64,000 bases of DNA from Cricetomys ansorgei. Its lineage: Eukaryota > Chordata > Mammalia > Rodentia > Nesomyidae. The notes under the pieces are model-generated. The model was not told the DNA's origin, made no database searches, and worked only from the letters and a program-made list of their open reading frames with translations. A program made the translations under genes and the position numbers. Below, piece by piece: positions 42,985-54,882 of this stretch (positions are counted from its first letter, which is position 1; every line of letters starts with the position of its first letter). Location: positions 3,430,501 through 3,494,500 of the forward strand of contig JAMJFZ010001133.1 of NCBI GenBank assembly GCA_026225945.1. Reading direction: 5' to 3'.

Positions 42985-43990
42985 ACGTAATTAGGAATAA
43001 AGCTAACCAAGGGGGTAACTGACTTCTGTAATCAAGATACTGAAGAGCTACATTGAAGGGGGCACTAGAATGTCGAAAAAACTCTCACACTTATGAATTG
43101 GTAGGATTAATATTGAGAAAATTGTTACATTACTGGTACATTACAGGTACAACACATTTTTATCAAAATTCCGATTACCAATTACATTCTTCACAGAACT
43201 AGAAAAAAATCATTTCAAAAATTCATAAAGAAGCACAAAAGACCCCGAATAACTCCTGCTAAGTAAGGGAGAACAATGGCAGAGAATCACAGTGTCCCAT
43301 CTCAAATAATACTGTAGAGCCAAAGTTACAGACACAGCATATTACTAACACAATGGCACATGTAGACCAAGAGACTAGAACAGAAAGTCTAGAAAGAAAC
43401 TTATATAGCTTTAGCCACTCAGTTTCTCAAGAAAGATGTTAAAAACACACATGGGGAAACAGAAAGACTCTTCAACACATGGCACCAGGACATCTGGATA
43501 GCTGCATGTAGAAGAAAGAAATTAAATCCCTATCTCTCACTATGCACAAAATTTATTTCAAAATTGATCAAAGACCTTAACATTATATATGATCTGAAAT
43601 GTTGAAACTTCTACAGGGAAATGCAGTGAAAACACTCGAAGACCTCGTCATAGGCAAGAACTTTCTGAAAAAAACCCCAAGAGCATATAAATAACCCCAG
43701 GAACTGAAGAATGAGACTATATGAGATCAAAAGCTCTGCAGAGCAAACAAAGTCTCCAGAGTGAAGAGGTGCCCTACAGAACAGAAGAAAATCTCCAGCT
43801 GGAGAGCAGACAGAGAGGAAGGTAGTGACTACATAGGATTGGTGTGGAAGAGGAGTATTGGTTGGGGGAGGAAAGGAATCAGCCAGATGTGATGAGAGGT
43901 CTGGAGAGGGAGAGGGAACAACTTATGCATGAAAATGCCATAATGAATCCATTTACTTTTTATGTGAACTTAGGATACTAATAAAAAAAA
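42985..43990 (+). mobile_element. L1 continuation: ORF2 C-terminal remnant and 3' end
   Basis: Resumes with 'taggaataaagctaaccaag' and runs through 'aaaattccgattaccaatta', 'acagaactagaaaaaaatca' and 'caccaggacatctggatagc' to about 43790. It then jumps to UTR-type sequence ('ggagagcagacagagaggaa', 'aaaatgccataatgaatcca') and an A-tail at 43981-43990. The jump implies an internal deletion. Many stops and indels; non-functional. Confidence 0.8.
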
Positions 43991-44559
43991 ATCACACAAG
44001 CATTTCTGGAGTGACACTCCAGTGACATGGTCCTAGTGTCATTACTGTAGTCCTTTGTGAGGTAGGAGACTGAAAAACCTTTTCTGTTGCCAGTCTCCTA
44101 TGGTGGAAGTCAGTTTGCATATGGAGTATTAATTCTGCTGCTCTTCTAAACTGTACTTTCCACCCTCTTTAGAAAATCAGGGAGTTTTAAAGCCCAGAAG
44201 TTGTGGCATTTTCTTGATCCCAGAAGTGGCAGATGAAAGCCCTCTATAGAGCCTTTCAGAGGAGACTTTGGAGAGGCAGCTGTTCTTCCTGCCAACTTGG
44301 ACATGAGACGGGAAGCTCAGGAGAAGCCGGGGCAGAGCTATAGGTATAGAAACATCCATTTCTAGTGTAACAGTGGCTTGTTCCTTCTACAGGATCAGCG
44401 GTTACGTGTTACAGGCTGGTGGAAGCTTTTGTAAGGGCACCAATTAGATCTCATAGAGTAATAAAATGAACCCATTGGAAAGTGAATCACTCACAAAACC
44501 ACAGGAACAAGGAATTTTGTTTCCCTTCCATTCTCTTTTTAACATTTTTTTTCTAAATT
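43991..44559. other. Single-copy non-coding stretch
   Basis: Nothing recognised. Confidence 0.45.
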
Positions 44560-44745
44560 ACGTTATCCATTTACTATGCATCTCCTGTATGCCGGCTATT
44601 TTGCTAAAGCCTTTGCAAAAATTATGTTATGTCATTCTGCAACATTGTAAAAGTGCCTCAGTTTTTGTCTCCTTTGTACATAGAATGGAATTAAGAGAGG
44701 CAAAGTAAGGAGTTATACAGTGAGGATGCATGGGATCTAGGGTAA
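44560..44745 (-). mobile_element. MIR SINE (antisense)
   Basis: 'ctcctgtatgccggctattt' then 'tgctaaagcctttgcaaaaa', 'aatggaattaagagaggcaa' and 'agtaaggagttatac' follows antisense MIR (ctactatgtgccaggcac / gctaagcgctttac / actgaggcacagag / taacttgcccaagg). Confidence 0.55.
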
Positions 44746-44895
44746 TCATCAACTAGCTGTGGAAACATCAGGATCTCCTGCAGAGCTGGGGAAGGTGCCT
44801 GGGGTTCCTGATGATCTTGATTAAATTTTGGGTTACTATTGTTTCAGCATAATATTGATACTTCTTGCCTGAAAGTGATGCATGTGAATGATGCA

Positions 44896-44982
44896 TCTAT
44901 CTGTCTGTCTATCTATCTGTCTGTCTATCTATCTATCTATCATCTATCTAATCTATCAATGATCTATCTATCATCTAATCTA

Positions 44983-45027
<45 letters not shown>

Positions 45028-45085
45028 ATCTATCTATTTATCTCTATCACCTATCTCTCTATCATCTATCTATATTTCAGATTTA
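44896..45085. repeat. (ATCT)n / GATA microsatellite
   Basis: ATCT/GTCT units, with a clean ATCT core at about 44981-45025. GATA on the minus strand. Tyr/Ile/Ser-rich frame is an artefact. Confidence 0.97.
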
Positions 45086-45934
45086 GTAAAGAACGTCACC
45101 TTAACTTGCCTTTGATGGACTCTCCTCTTCAGGGTTCCTAACTTGCCTTTCCCTCATAGACTTTGAATCTTCTTGTCTGTTATATGTTACCTGTCTGGAT
45201 TCCTGTACTAGGGAGTGTTTTTTGGGCTCCCACTGCTTAAATGAACTTGAAGACTCAATCTGATGCACTTGACACACTGTAACACAGTCCTCATTTGAAC
45301 TAGTTCTGGCTGTGGCCTTCACTGAAGGCTTTCTTTCATGCTTTCCATGTGTTTCTGAAAATTAATCAGTAGCCATCCTCTGTAATCTGATATTTATTAT
45401 AGGAAGGTCCGCCCAGTTGGCCCCGAAACACTTAGCATGCAGCTACATTTTGCAGTAGCCTCTGAGCCTTGTACTAAATAATTTCACATGTCCCCATCTA
45501 TTTTTCCTGCATTAAAAAAGTGTCATTCTTACAAGGAATTCTGAGTTCAGGTCTATAGGCACTGCTCAGGAATCTCTAAGTGTAGAGAAATACACAGGAA
45601 CTAAAATGTCCTGCCTTGGAAAGGGCTGTCAAGATGAACAGATAAAATATAGGACTCCATTAACTTTGAATTTCAGACAAATGACAGTTTTTAAAAATAT
45701 AAACTATGTCTCAAATATTGCTTGAGGTACACTTAGGCTGAGAAATTGTTGTTTATGTGAAATTCAACATAGCTGGAATTCTGTATTTTATTTAGTAATC
45801 TAACCATAGAATGATGCCTCCTGTAACATTTATCACCAGAGACAACTACTTAGGTCTTTGTTACCTGATGACATTTGAGAAATAGACATTACCCCCCATA
45901 ACTTATTCTTACCCTGATCTTGACTTTCCATCTC
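45086..45934. other. Single-copy non-coding stretch
   Basis: Nothing recognised. A small GC-rich patch, 'ggtccgcccagttggccccg', lies at 45407-45426. Confidence 0.45.
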
Positions 45935-46090
45935 CTTGGGGTGAAATGATCCTGGGGCAACCTTACATCTTGTCTTGTGTGAGACAGTCTCATTTTATCT
46001 GTGTTGTCCTGACATAATTGCTAACAATCCTCTTTCACTTTCAAAAGTGTCTAGGTTTAGGTGATAAATTATAAGGCCGCCAATGCCTCA
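45935..46090 (-). mobile_element. Possible MER20-like DNA-transposon fragment
   Basis: 'tctgtgttgtcctgacataa' and 'cactttcaaaagtgtctagg' loosely match antisense MER20 (gagctgtcctgtgcattg / caaccaaaaatgtctccag). Weak. Confidence 0.28.
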
Positions 46091-46394
46091 TTCCATCCTT
46101 GCCTTGCTCCTGACCTTGTTAGTAAGTAAATTTTATCCTCTTTTCCTCAAAGCAATATTCTGAGAGCTGCTGCCATCTTGAATAACCCTTATTTCATGTC
46201 CTGTAAGTCCCTTGTCTCACCCTGATGCTTAACGTTACATGACACACACAAACACTAATGAAAGCCATTACTAGTGTCTGTAACTTTCTCTTTTTATGCA
46301 AAGGGATGCAGATATTAAGAAAATGTTTGATGAAAGCAATAAGTCCATAAAAGCCAGAAAAATACATGAAAATGGCACATAATTGAAAAAAATT

Positions 46395-46462
46395 GAAAAT
46401 TATATAGATACACATATATATATCTATATGTATATACATGTATATATGTTATATATATATGA
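46395..46462. repeat. TA-rich (ATAT/ACATGTAT) low-complexity tract
   Basis: Alternating TA and CATA units, imperfectly self-complementary. Confidence 0.9.
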
Positions 46463-47944
46463 TGAATCATTTATAAAACCAGATTTATAAGGTATATGGA
46501 AGCAAAACAATTTTCTTTAAGTAGGTTTGCATAACTCTTTCCATTTCATAATATCTAACAGACACAGTTTCTGTGTCAGATGACGAAGCAGAAGGTTGTG
46601 ACATGTATTCCTGTAAAGTACAAAATACTTTGAATGGTTGATTTCCCCTCCCCCATCTATCTACACACTAGAACACAAGTTTATGTATATGTGTGTTTGA
46701 AAAGGTATCTTCTGGGCATGAGTATAGCCTTTATATTCTATGAACAGTAGGCAGGGAGAACAGTGTGTTGAATCCACACTAACCTATCCTTTTCTTCACA
46801 AGGGTCTTCTAATTAGCAATCTTCAGAAACAATAATTTAAACTCAGCAACCCACCAAACAAAAACCAAACCAAGACAAAAATGTTTGGTTTTAAGAGAAA
46901 AAAAAAAACAATTAAATACTTCCCATAGCTCTGATTTTTAAGACTTGCATTAATTTTAACATAAGCCAAAATACAAGGAGTAGTCAAAATAGAAACAAGA
47001 CCATTTTTCAATAAAAGTTAAAATTGTTAGACTATTCATTTTCAAATGTGTCATTAGCTTAAGCATTACAAATTATTTAGAACTTACTGGAGGAAAACAA
47101 ATATGTCATTTGTTTCTTTTGTGTTAACTCATCCAAGCTAAATAAATGTAATGCTTTATTATATCTTAGAAGTCATGATTAGATCTTATTTTTAGATAGT
47201 AAAATAATAGTTGTCTTATGAAATTTAAATGAAACACTGTATTGGAAAGCTTAATTTGAAATATTGCTACTATTTTTCATCAGCATTTGAATGCCTTCAA
47301 GGAAAACTGTGGATGTTTTATGAGTATTTAGAAGTGATGGATATTCTGATGAGAATAAATGAAAACAAAAAGTATAATGCTCCACAATTACTTCATTAGT
47401 ATAAAGAAAACATCAACAAAAAACTCCAGGTGAACATAAAGCGGTCTTATGAAGGACAAATACTTTAATGACCTGCAGAAAGAGTTGTTCTGTCCAAAAC
47501 AAAAACAAAAACCCAAACTATGTTATTTTCTATAAGTGGAATTTAAAAGCAAATACATTTATCTAAAAATTTCAGGACAGAAGGAAATGAGGCTCTGCTG
47601 ACTTGTTTCTTTGCAAACATTTCTATGGATGATCAGAATGTGGTAAGCATATTTTACTATAGAAAAATGTGAAAATATCAAGTAACAGATGAAGAGACAT
47701 AATCCCATTAATCACATTCTTATGTAGAATTAAATATTTATTCTAATTGAATTATATCAATCGGGGTTGGCAAAGTAAAGCCACCAGTCAAAACCTGGTA
47801 GCCAGCTGTTGTTATAAATAACATTTGATTGAAAAATTGCCTTGCACATTTATTTAGGTAGGCTAGTGGTACATGTCTGTTCGCAGTGGCAGCTAAGCTC
47901 CAGCAATAGACCATATGACTCACAAAGATTACAGTCTTTACTAT
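46463..47944. other. Single-copy non-coding stretch
   Basis: About 1.5 kb of AT-rich sequence with only short A-runs (46899-46907 and others). No recognisable repeat or gene. Confidence 0.5.
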
Positions 47945-48140
47945 GTTTTATTTTTAAAACATTTATGTGTGTTGGGTCAGGGGCATAGCATAACTCATCG
48001 TATGTGTGGAGGTCAGAGGACAGCTCTTAGGAGTTGGTTCTTTCATTCCACCACATAAGTCCTGAGACTCAAACTCAGGTCATTAAGCTTGCTCAGTAAG
48101 TGCTTTAATCCTTTGGGGTATCTCAGCAGCTCTACCACAT
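47945..48140 (-). mobile_element. B2/B3-type SINE (antisense)
   Basis: 'tgtgtggaggtcagaggaca' then 'gctcttaggagttggttctt', 'cattccaccacataagtcct' and 'aaactcaggtcattaagctt', ending 'gtatctcagcagctc'. Same variant class as the SINE nested at 42783. Confidence 0.75.
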
Positions 48141-48149
48141 GTTTCTTTT

Positions 48150-48378
48150 AAAAATACTTATTATTCTTATTTTTAAAATGATGTGTATATGTGTGTGCCT
48201 GTGCATTGGTGTGTGCACTTGATTCAGGTTCCTGCAGAGACCAAAAGAGGGTGTCAGATTCCCTGGATCTGGAGTTTCAGACAGTTGTGAGCTGCAGGGT
48301 GGGTGCTCGTAACTGAACTTGGGTCCATTTCAAGAACAGAATGCATTTTAAACAGTTAGCTATCACTCCAGCCCCACC
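48150..48378 (-). mobile_element. B3-type SINE (antisense)
   Basis: 'gagaccaaaagagggtgtca' then 'gattccctggatctggagtt', 'cagacagttgtgagctgcag' and 'gtgggtgctcgtaactgaac', ending 'gctatcactccagcccc'. Confidence 0.85.
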
Positions 48379-49629
48379 AAATGATTCTTAATAGAAAACA
48401 TTACCAGTGTCTACTCTTGATCATTGGCTTAACTCTTCAGTTCTCTAGATGTAGTTTTTGTACTATTGTTATAACAATTTCATAAAAATATGAATTACCA
48501 CAAAATTGAATGACATTGGAGATTTTTTATTTATCTAGATTAATCTGTGTCATTAATTGAATAAAATGCTTATAGGACCTACAGTGCTCATTTTATAGAA
48601 TAAAATCAATACTGACATTTCATGGGGTTCTATGGAGAATGTCTTACAGACAGATTATTGAAATATAGGCATATATATTTATTCACTTATTAGACATTTT
48701 GGAGAAATTGCAGATATCAGCTGCCAATGCAGACACTTTCAGTGGTGAAAATGGACACACTATGTACCATTGTGAAATTTATGAAACACGTAATAGGTGT
48801 AAATGGAGCAGCATATATTTACAAATTGTGACAAGTGCTATGAAAAACTGAGCAGCCTTCAGTGATGGAGATTAATGTGAAGGGGAATTTTTGTGCCACT
48901 GGTGAATTTCTCTGGGAATTCACTTCAGTTTTCTGCTGCCACCGACAAAGCATGCTACAGTTCAGTACATTCTCTACCAGTACCACTATCATTCATTTTG
49001 TTCCTAATTCCACAATTTTGGCATGGCTTGGCCAGTTGGCTACACAGTGTATTGTATAGAATCCCTTATATGTTGGCTCATTCACAGTAGGTTGAGTTTC
49101 CTTGGGATTATGTAGAAGTCAGCAGTGGCGGGGGACTTGGCACCAATTCCTCACCAGGTGGGCATCCCAGGGATTTAGGCAGAAGTGAAATGTCTTGTGA
49201 AGGTCCAGCTTCGGAAGCTGTACAAGTTGTATAGCATCATCATTTGCACTGAGGAAACAAGTCCACCCAGAAACAAGGGCAGGAAAAAGACTCTTCCTCA
49301 TGATAGGAGAAATATCTAAGTCCTGTTGGAAGGATATGGTATTATTGAGATGCAATGTAATGTGACCATCTTTGTGAAGCACATTTTAGCACAGACTATA
49401 AAAATCTGTACCACTATATTAAAATCTAGGATGAAGCAATGTCATCCATGCCAACAATGAAAAGAAGATTGTTAGCAACTGTGAATGCCACAAGGAAGAG
49501 AAAGACTGACTTGTGTTAGAAGTCTAGATGAAGTCAAAGTGATAAGCAAGGAGAAAATTGATCAATGTTAAATGTGCTGAGCTTGGATATGTTTGACCAT
49601 TGTAGCCACTTTAATACAAGTAGGGCTTT
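48379..49629. other. Mostly single-copy stretch
   Basis: 48650-48850 may be a very old interspersed repeat (a tattcacttattagac... stretch), but I cannot place it. 49080-49400 has an 87-codon minus-strand frame without motifs. Confidence 0.4.
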
Positions 49630-50290
49630 CAAAGTTTATTTCCTAGGTGAGCTAAGATGGATTTGAAACATTTTTAGCTTGATAGCGATATGATTCAATC
49701 TTCTTTTCTGAAGCTTCCTCTGACCCCAGTCAACAGTGGGTAAAAGGGGACTTCAAGTCAAGCTGGTATAAGAGGCCATTGCATTGGTTCTAGTGAGATC
49801 TAGTTTTTTATCTTAGACAAATGTGATTGTAGAAATAAAGACAGAGAAAGAAGTTAGATCAGACAGATACTCAAGAGGTGGAAGCTGCAGGCATGGAGAA
49901 GCAATTGAAGAGGTGGTGAGATGTGGGGGGTGTGGAAGAAATAAGAACCACTTACAGAACTCTGGAAAGAATGGCTAAACATACTGCCTTTACATAAACT
50001 GGGACTCACATTTGAAAAAGACCAAATTTCTGGAGAATGTAATCAAGAGTTCACTTTGCAAATGGTAAATCTGAGATCTCTCTGATCAGCAACCAACCTG
50101 CAGGTTTGGAAGTCATCTTGGGATCTTCTGGGACCATCTAGGGAAAGACTACAGAGAGAAGGTAGAAAGCCAGTGCCAAATTCTCAGGATGGCCGTGCCT
50201 ACATGTCAGTTAGAAGGGAGAAAAGGAGAAAGAAGGAGAGATCACAGAAGTTTTGGGGTATCCAACCCTGTGCTGAAAAGAGAATAGCAG
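49630..50290 (+). mobile_element. Old mammal-wide interspersed repeat, family not named
   Basis: Order of blocks matches a mammalian repeat I know only by sequence: 'ggtataagaggccattgcat' with 'tggttctagtgagatc', 'agatgtggggggtgtggaag', 'gtaatcaagagttcactttg', 'gtaaatctgagatctctctg', 'gtttggaagtcatc', 'gactacagagagaaggtaga'. No coding capacity. Confidence 0.5.
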
Positions 50291-51004
50291 GCAGGCTGCA
50301 GGGCAGGATTGAAATCTAAAAGTCCTTCTGGGAAATCATGGAAGATAAGTGTGCTGTCCAAGAACCCTCTGGATTCAGTAATATAGGGGTATTGGCATCC
50401 TACCAACACTAGAGCTGAAACTTTGCTTGGCTAGATTAGGTGATGGAGTATAGATCTGAGGAGTGAGGAGAGCTGCACATATGAAATGCGACAAGTGTAG
50501 TGAATGCACAGCAGATGCATTCAGGCAAAGATCTACAGCCAATGAGATGCTTAATCCACTCAGTAGAAATAAAATGGTCCAACAGTCCACATAGGTAGAA
50601 CGGTTGTGCTACTGACTGAAATTCTAAGCTATGTTCAATTGAAACATTTCATGTGTTCTGTGCCTCTATCTGATCTCAAATGAGAAAATGGAGTGCCTTT
50701 CAGGTTTGACCGGCAGAGTGTCTTTTTTCTCTGACATTATTTGGGATTTTACAAGTGTAGATCACCAAACTGTCCTCAAAACAATGTTAAATGAATATAT
50801 TTTGGGTTTTCTCAGTGTCTGCCCACATGGTGCATGCGCAGACACAAACTAGACTGAAATTTGGGTTTATCACCCTCCACAAGTCTTCAACCATCATTAA
50901 CAAAGAACTTGACTTGCCCATTTAATCAGTCCTCCTGATTGTCTAGTGTAGACTTAGACCAACAAAGCAATGGTAGCTAGCATCTATAAGAATGCCTTCT
51001 TTTG
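50291..51004. other. Single-copy non-coding stretch
   Basis: Nothing recognised. Confidence 0.45.
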
Positions 51005-51115
51005 TTAGCAGATAATGTTTTAAGGACTTTGCATGGATTATCACATTTAGTTCCCACACCAGTCACCTGAAATCTCATTTACAGGAGGAACAGCTGAAAC
51101 CTGAAATGTTTATTC
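51005..51115 (-). mobile_element. MIR SINE fragment (antisense)
   Basis: 'taaggactttgcatggatta' then 'tcacatttagttcccacacc' and 'tttacaggaggaacagctga' match antisense MIR (taagcactttacatgcatta / tctcatttaatcctcaca / tttacagatgaggaaactga). Confidence 0.65.
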
Positions 51116-51221
51116 AAATATTTAAACATTCCATGTGTTGAAGGTGGTGGTGGTGGTGTGTGGGGGGGATCAGATTTCCACTCAGCCAGTCTCATTCAAG
51201 GGATCTCGACTGTAAAATATA

Positions 51222-51235
51222 CTTACACACACACA

Positions 51236-51270
<35 letters not shown>

Positions 51271-51300
51271 CGGCGGGGGGGCAGACAGACAGACAAAGAC
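51222..51300. repeat. (CA)n then G-run and (GACA)n
   Basis: CA tract to about 51270, then CGGCGGGGGGGC, then four GACA-type units. Confidence 0.95.
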
Positions 51301-51424
51301 AGAGAGGAGGGAGAGAAGTTGGGAGGGAAGTAGAGAGAACCTTTATTTCTGGAGTTTGCTAATCTGGGTGAGGAAAGAGATGGAGAAGGAGGCAGCTGCT
51401 ATTTCATCACTGGCCCATTAAGCC

Positions 51425-51525
51425 CTGTTCAGAGGTTTGGATTTTTATCCAAGCCATGGCAGTGTCTTGACAGGTTCTGGGCATCAAGTGATCGGATGGG
51501 ATTTGCCTCTGATGTATAGTTGGCA
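51425..51525 (+). mobile_element. Fragment of the same old unnamed repeat (upstream part)
   Basis: 'ggtttggatttttatccaag' then 'ccatggcagtgtcttgacag', 'gttctgggcatcaagtgatc' and 'ggatgggatttgc' match the 5'-proximal block of the consensus represented at 49630-50290 (tttggattttattctaagtg / gggttttgagcagagg / gtgacatgatctgac). Confidence 0.4.
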
Positions 51526-52329
51526 CACAGCTTAAAAGAGAGCATCCCCTGAAGAGCATGAGCTTTATAACAAACATCGCAGCTCTGGAGGCTCTGCTTG
51601 CTCTCACCTTTGTTCTTGTACTCTCTCATGGTGCAATGTCTTGCCTAACATGGTAACTGTGATTCTGTCAATATCAGGTAATGCCAAACAGTTAATGATG
51701 CTCATCAGAAACTTGAAGGCAGAAAAAAAGGTCAAGCAAATCCCCAAATAAACTAGTTTGAGGTCTATTTTATTGAGATCCACTAATGTTATATGAACAC
51801 ATATGTTCGGATGTAACTCTTGTGGTCAAACCTTCCTAAATGTTGCTACTCATTCTTTCTCCCCATAGCAGGCTACTTGACCCCATGAAGTAAGCATGCC
51901 TGCTTTGTGTTGCTGGCTGTCTTCTCCATGTGTGCTGCAGTCCATACCACTTGAGTCTCCATATAATTCAGTAGCATGTTCAGTGGAGGGGTTGTTGTGC
52001 TAAGCACTTTGCATCAGATTCTGAGGGATTTCAATAACTGTAACAAATTTTGAGTTACCTTAGAGACTCAAAAATTTTAAATTGTTATCTATCAGTTCCT
52101 GTATAGTCTCGATGTGATAAACTAAACTCTTCATTATTCTTACTTGATGAAAATTTTCTTTGCATTCAATTTAGTTTAACTTTCTCTTCTTTAATGGTCA
52201 AATCTTCAATAAACTCACAGCCAAGATTCATTAAAAAATACCTAGTTATAAATAAATGTATATTTTAAAAGAACAAGCATTCCTTGATCTTAAAATAAAA
52301 ATAAAATCCTAAAGTTGGAGAGGTAATCA
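51526..52329. other. Single-copy non-coding stretch
   Basis: Nothing recognised. Confidence 0.45.
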
Positions 52330-52427
52330 TGTATATGATTTATATATACATAAACATATATATAAAGATTATATATGTACTTACATATATGTGTATATAT
52401 ATTATTTATATGTATATATATATAAAA
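52330..52427. repeat. AT-rich alternating tract
   Basis: TATA/CATA/TGTA low-complexity sequence. The Ile/Tyr-rich frame over it is an artefact. Confidence 0.9.
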
Positions 52428-53254
52428 TCTCCTATCAGTCAACTGATTGTTAAACAAAACCTTCTTTCCTTACAAAATTGGCTAAGAAGGAAAATATGCC
52501 TTTGGTTCGGTTTCTGTTTACTGCAGGGTGTAATTACATCTCTGACTTCAGGCTAGGTGGAAGCTCTGATGGTCTGATTATAATACTTACTCAGTTATGA
52601 AAGGGGGTTGTCTGCCTAGAAAATTAAGTTGAAGCATACTGCATGCACCTTTAGTTACAGGGTTTGACATTGCTTTTCAAATGCAGGCATAGCCAATGTT
52701 TATGGATAAAAACAAGCTGAATGTAAAAATAGTTTTATAAATGGGCATTAATGAATAGAAGAATGTATCTCTGGCTAGTCTGAGGTATCCTATCCTGAAT
52801 AATATCTGATGTGAAGGTTCAGAATGAACTGAGAGGTGGCCCAATTGTGTCACGGCCATTCATTCAGAAGCGGCTCCACAGAGGCACAAGTAAGGGCTGG
52901 TACAAAATTTGATCTTTTCAAAATTTAATTGTGGTCATTTGTCTGAGACTCTGTCTGTGTGAATGGAACTTTGCTTCACATGGGAAGTGTAAAGTGTTTG
53001 TTCCAGTCCTAATTATTTACAGTATAAGAATAAATTAAAATTAAATCCACATAGCTTTAAATAAGAAATCCAATACTGTGATATATCTACATTATTCGTA
53101 AGTTGTAGAATTAGGTGTAAATGGTATAGAATTTAGTGTAAATTGCCTTAGTGTGATCTTTATATAGCAGTGAATACATTTTACTGGCAAATCAAGCGTA
53201 ACCTTTATATTACCAATTTTATGAATTTTAAGTGGTTTTGATGATTTCTTTATT
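52428..53254. other. Single-copy non-coding stretch
   Basis: Nothing recognised. Confidence 0.45.
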
Positions 53255-53293
53255 TTTGAAATTACATTTATTTGTTTTATTTGTATGTGTTTC

Positions 53294-53329
<36 letters not shown>

Positions 53330-53485
53330 TGCGCGCGTGCATACATGCATGTGATTGCATATCACAGTTCAAGTGGCGGTTGAGGACAACTTGCGGGAGT
53401 CAGTTGGATCGGTATCCGCAATGGCACTCAGATCGTCAGGCATGGTGGTAAGGGCTTTTATCCACTGAGCCATATCAATGCCTCA
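53255..53485 (-). mobile_element. B2/B3-type SINE (antisense) with GT/GC tail
   Basis: 'aggacaacttgcgggagtca' then 'gttggatcggtatccg', 'cactcagatcgtcaggcatg' and 'ttttatccactgagccatat' is an antisense tRNA-derived SINE. Its tail region has become the 60-nt alternating purine-pyrimidine tract at 53294-53353. It keeps more CpGs than the other SINEs here. Confidence 0.75.
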
Positions 53486-54594
53486 ATGGAAACAATTTCA
53501 AATGGAATACTTTTAATTTAAACTTCAAGGGCCACTGAGTATTAGTCTGGGGAAACACTAAGGAAGACTGTTTGCCTCCCTTCCATGGTGATAGAATACA
53601 GTGGTGCCCAGAGAGTGGCTTATCATCAATACTGTAGCCCTCAGTGTCAATGTCTCCCTGTTTGGTAGCTGATCATGGTTATCTACATGCCTTTCTAGTT
53701 TATATTTTCTTTTAGTTAAGTCTCATTGTTTTCCTCGTAAAATCATATCCTCCCTGAAGCGTAGGTTCTAGAGGACCAAACATAAGAGAGTTTTACAAAA
53801 ACACTCCATTTCCGCATACAGGAGACACACTTGTGCCTAGGGGACCTGTGATGCTGTTTCTTCTTCACTGTATTCTAGAGACTTTTTATGTCTAAAAGTC
53901 AGTTTTATGGGCATCCAGGATATTATTAGTCAATAACAATTTTGGTAGTTAAAATTAAAGTGAGATATTTTATGTATTAATTTAAGAATCAATGTATGCT
54001 TGTGGCTTTAAGGAACCTTAAAGTTTGCTCTCGAACATCCCTACAATATTGGCTACATTCTTGAAAGGGACTGGAGAAAAAAATGATACAGGCTTGGCAA
54101 ATTGCTATGTGCAGTTTCATAAGCAATGAACAAAATCATAGGAATTTTCACCCATCTTTGGGCAGATGGCGAATGCAACAGCAGAGATTTCAAATATAGA
54201 TGTAGCACATACATACTGCAAACAGCTGTAATAGCAAAAATACATGCCAGAAGACTTAGTCATTCTGGATTTACCCCCAATACATGCTAGCATTCAAAAA
54301 TAGACTTTTTTTTCCTACAATTGCTATAGAATTATTTGGAATAGGCCAGTGAATTATGCTATAGCAACTTTGCTGTGTGCCGAGGAGGCTGGAGTTTGAG
54401 TTCTCCATCAAAACTCGTTGATTATCAGAACTCTTATTTGTGATTTGGCGTGAATAACTCACAGACACAGGTGACTTCTTGTTTTGTTTTTGTTTGTCTT
54501 TACTGACTTGTCTGAAGCAATTGTTTGGAATCCTTGCCAACACCTAGTAGAATTATTATATTATTATTTGAAAATTAAAAAAATCTGAATATCG
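53486..54594. other. Single-copy non-coding stretch
   Basis: Nothing convincingly recognised over 1.1 kb. Confidence 0.45.
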
Positions 54595-54725
54595 ATTTTT
54601 TCTTTAATTTTTTTTGTACAATATATTTTGATCATGTTTTCCTTTTCCTCCAATTCCTCCAAGATCCTCCATCCTCCCTCCTAACTCAACTTTATGTTTT
54701 TATTCCCTTACTCTCTCTCTCTTCC
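54595..54725 (-). mobile_element. Rodent L1 3' terminus (antisense, very short)
   Basis: T-rich tail, then 'gtacaatatattttgatcat', 'cttttcctccaattcctcca' and 'agatcctccatcctccctcc', then 'ctaactcaactttatg'. Matches the antisense end of rodent L1 with the '...gatcaaaatacattgta' terminus. Severely 5'-truncated. Confidence 0.75.
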
Positions 54726-54736
54726 AAAACACCACA

Positions 54737-54770
<34 letters not shown>

Positions 54771-54773
54771 GAG

Positions 54774-54818
<45 letters not shown>

Positions 54819-54882
54819 GACACACACGGACACACACAGACACACACACAGAGACACACAGAGACACACACACACAAACAGT
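54726..54882. repeat. Compound (CA)n/(GACACA)n microsatellite
   Basis: CA units with regular GAGA, GACA and GGACA interruptions. It begins directly at the L1 fragment's inner end. His/Thr-rich and Cys/Val-rich frames are artefacts. Confidence 0.97.
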
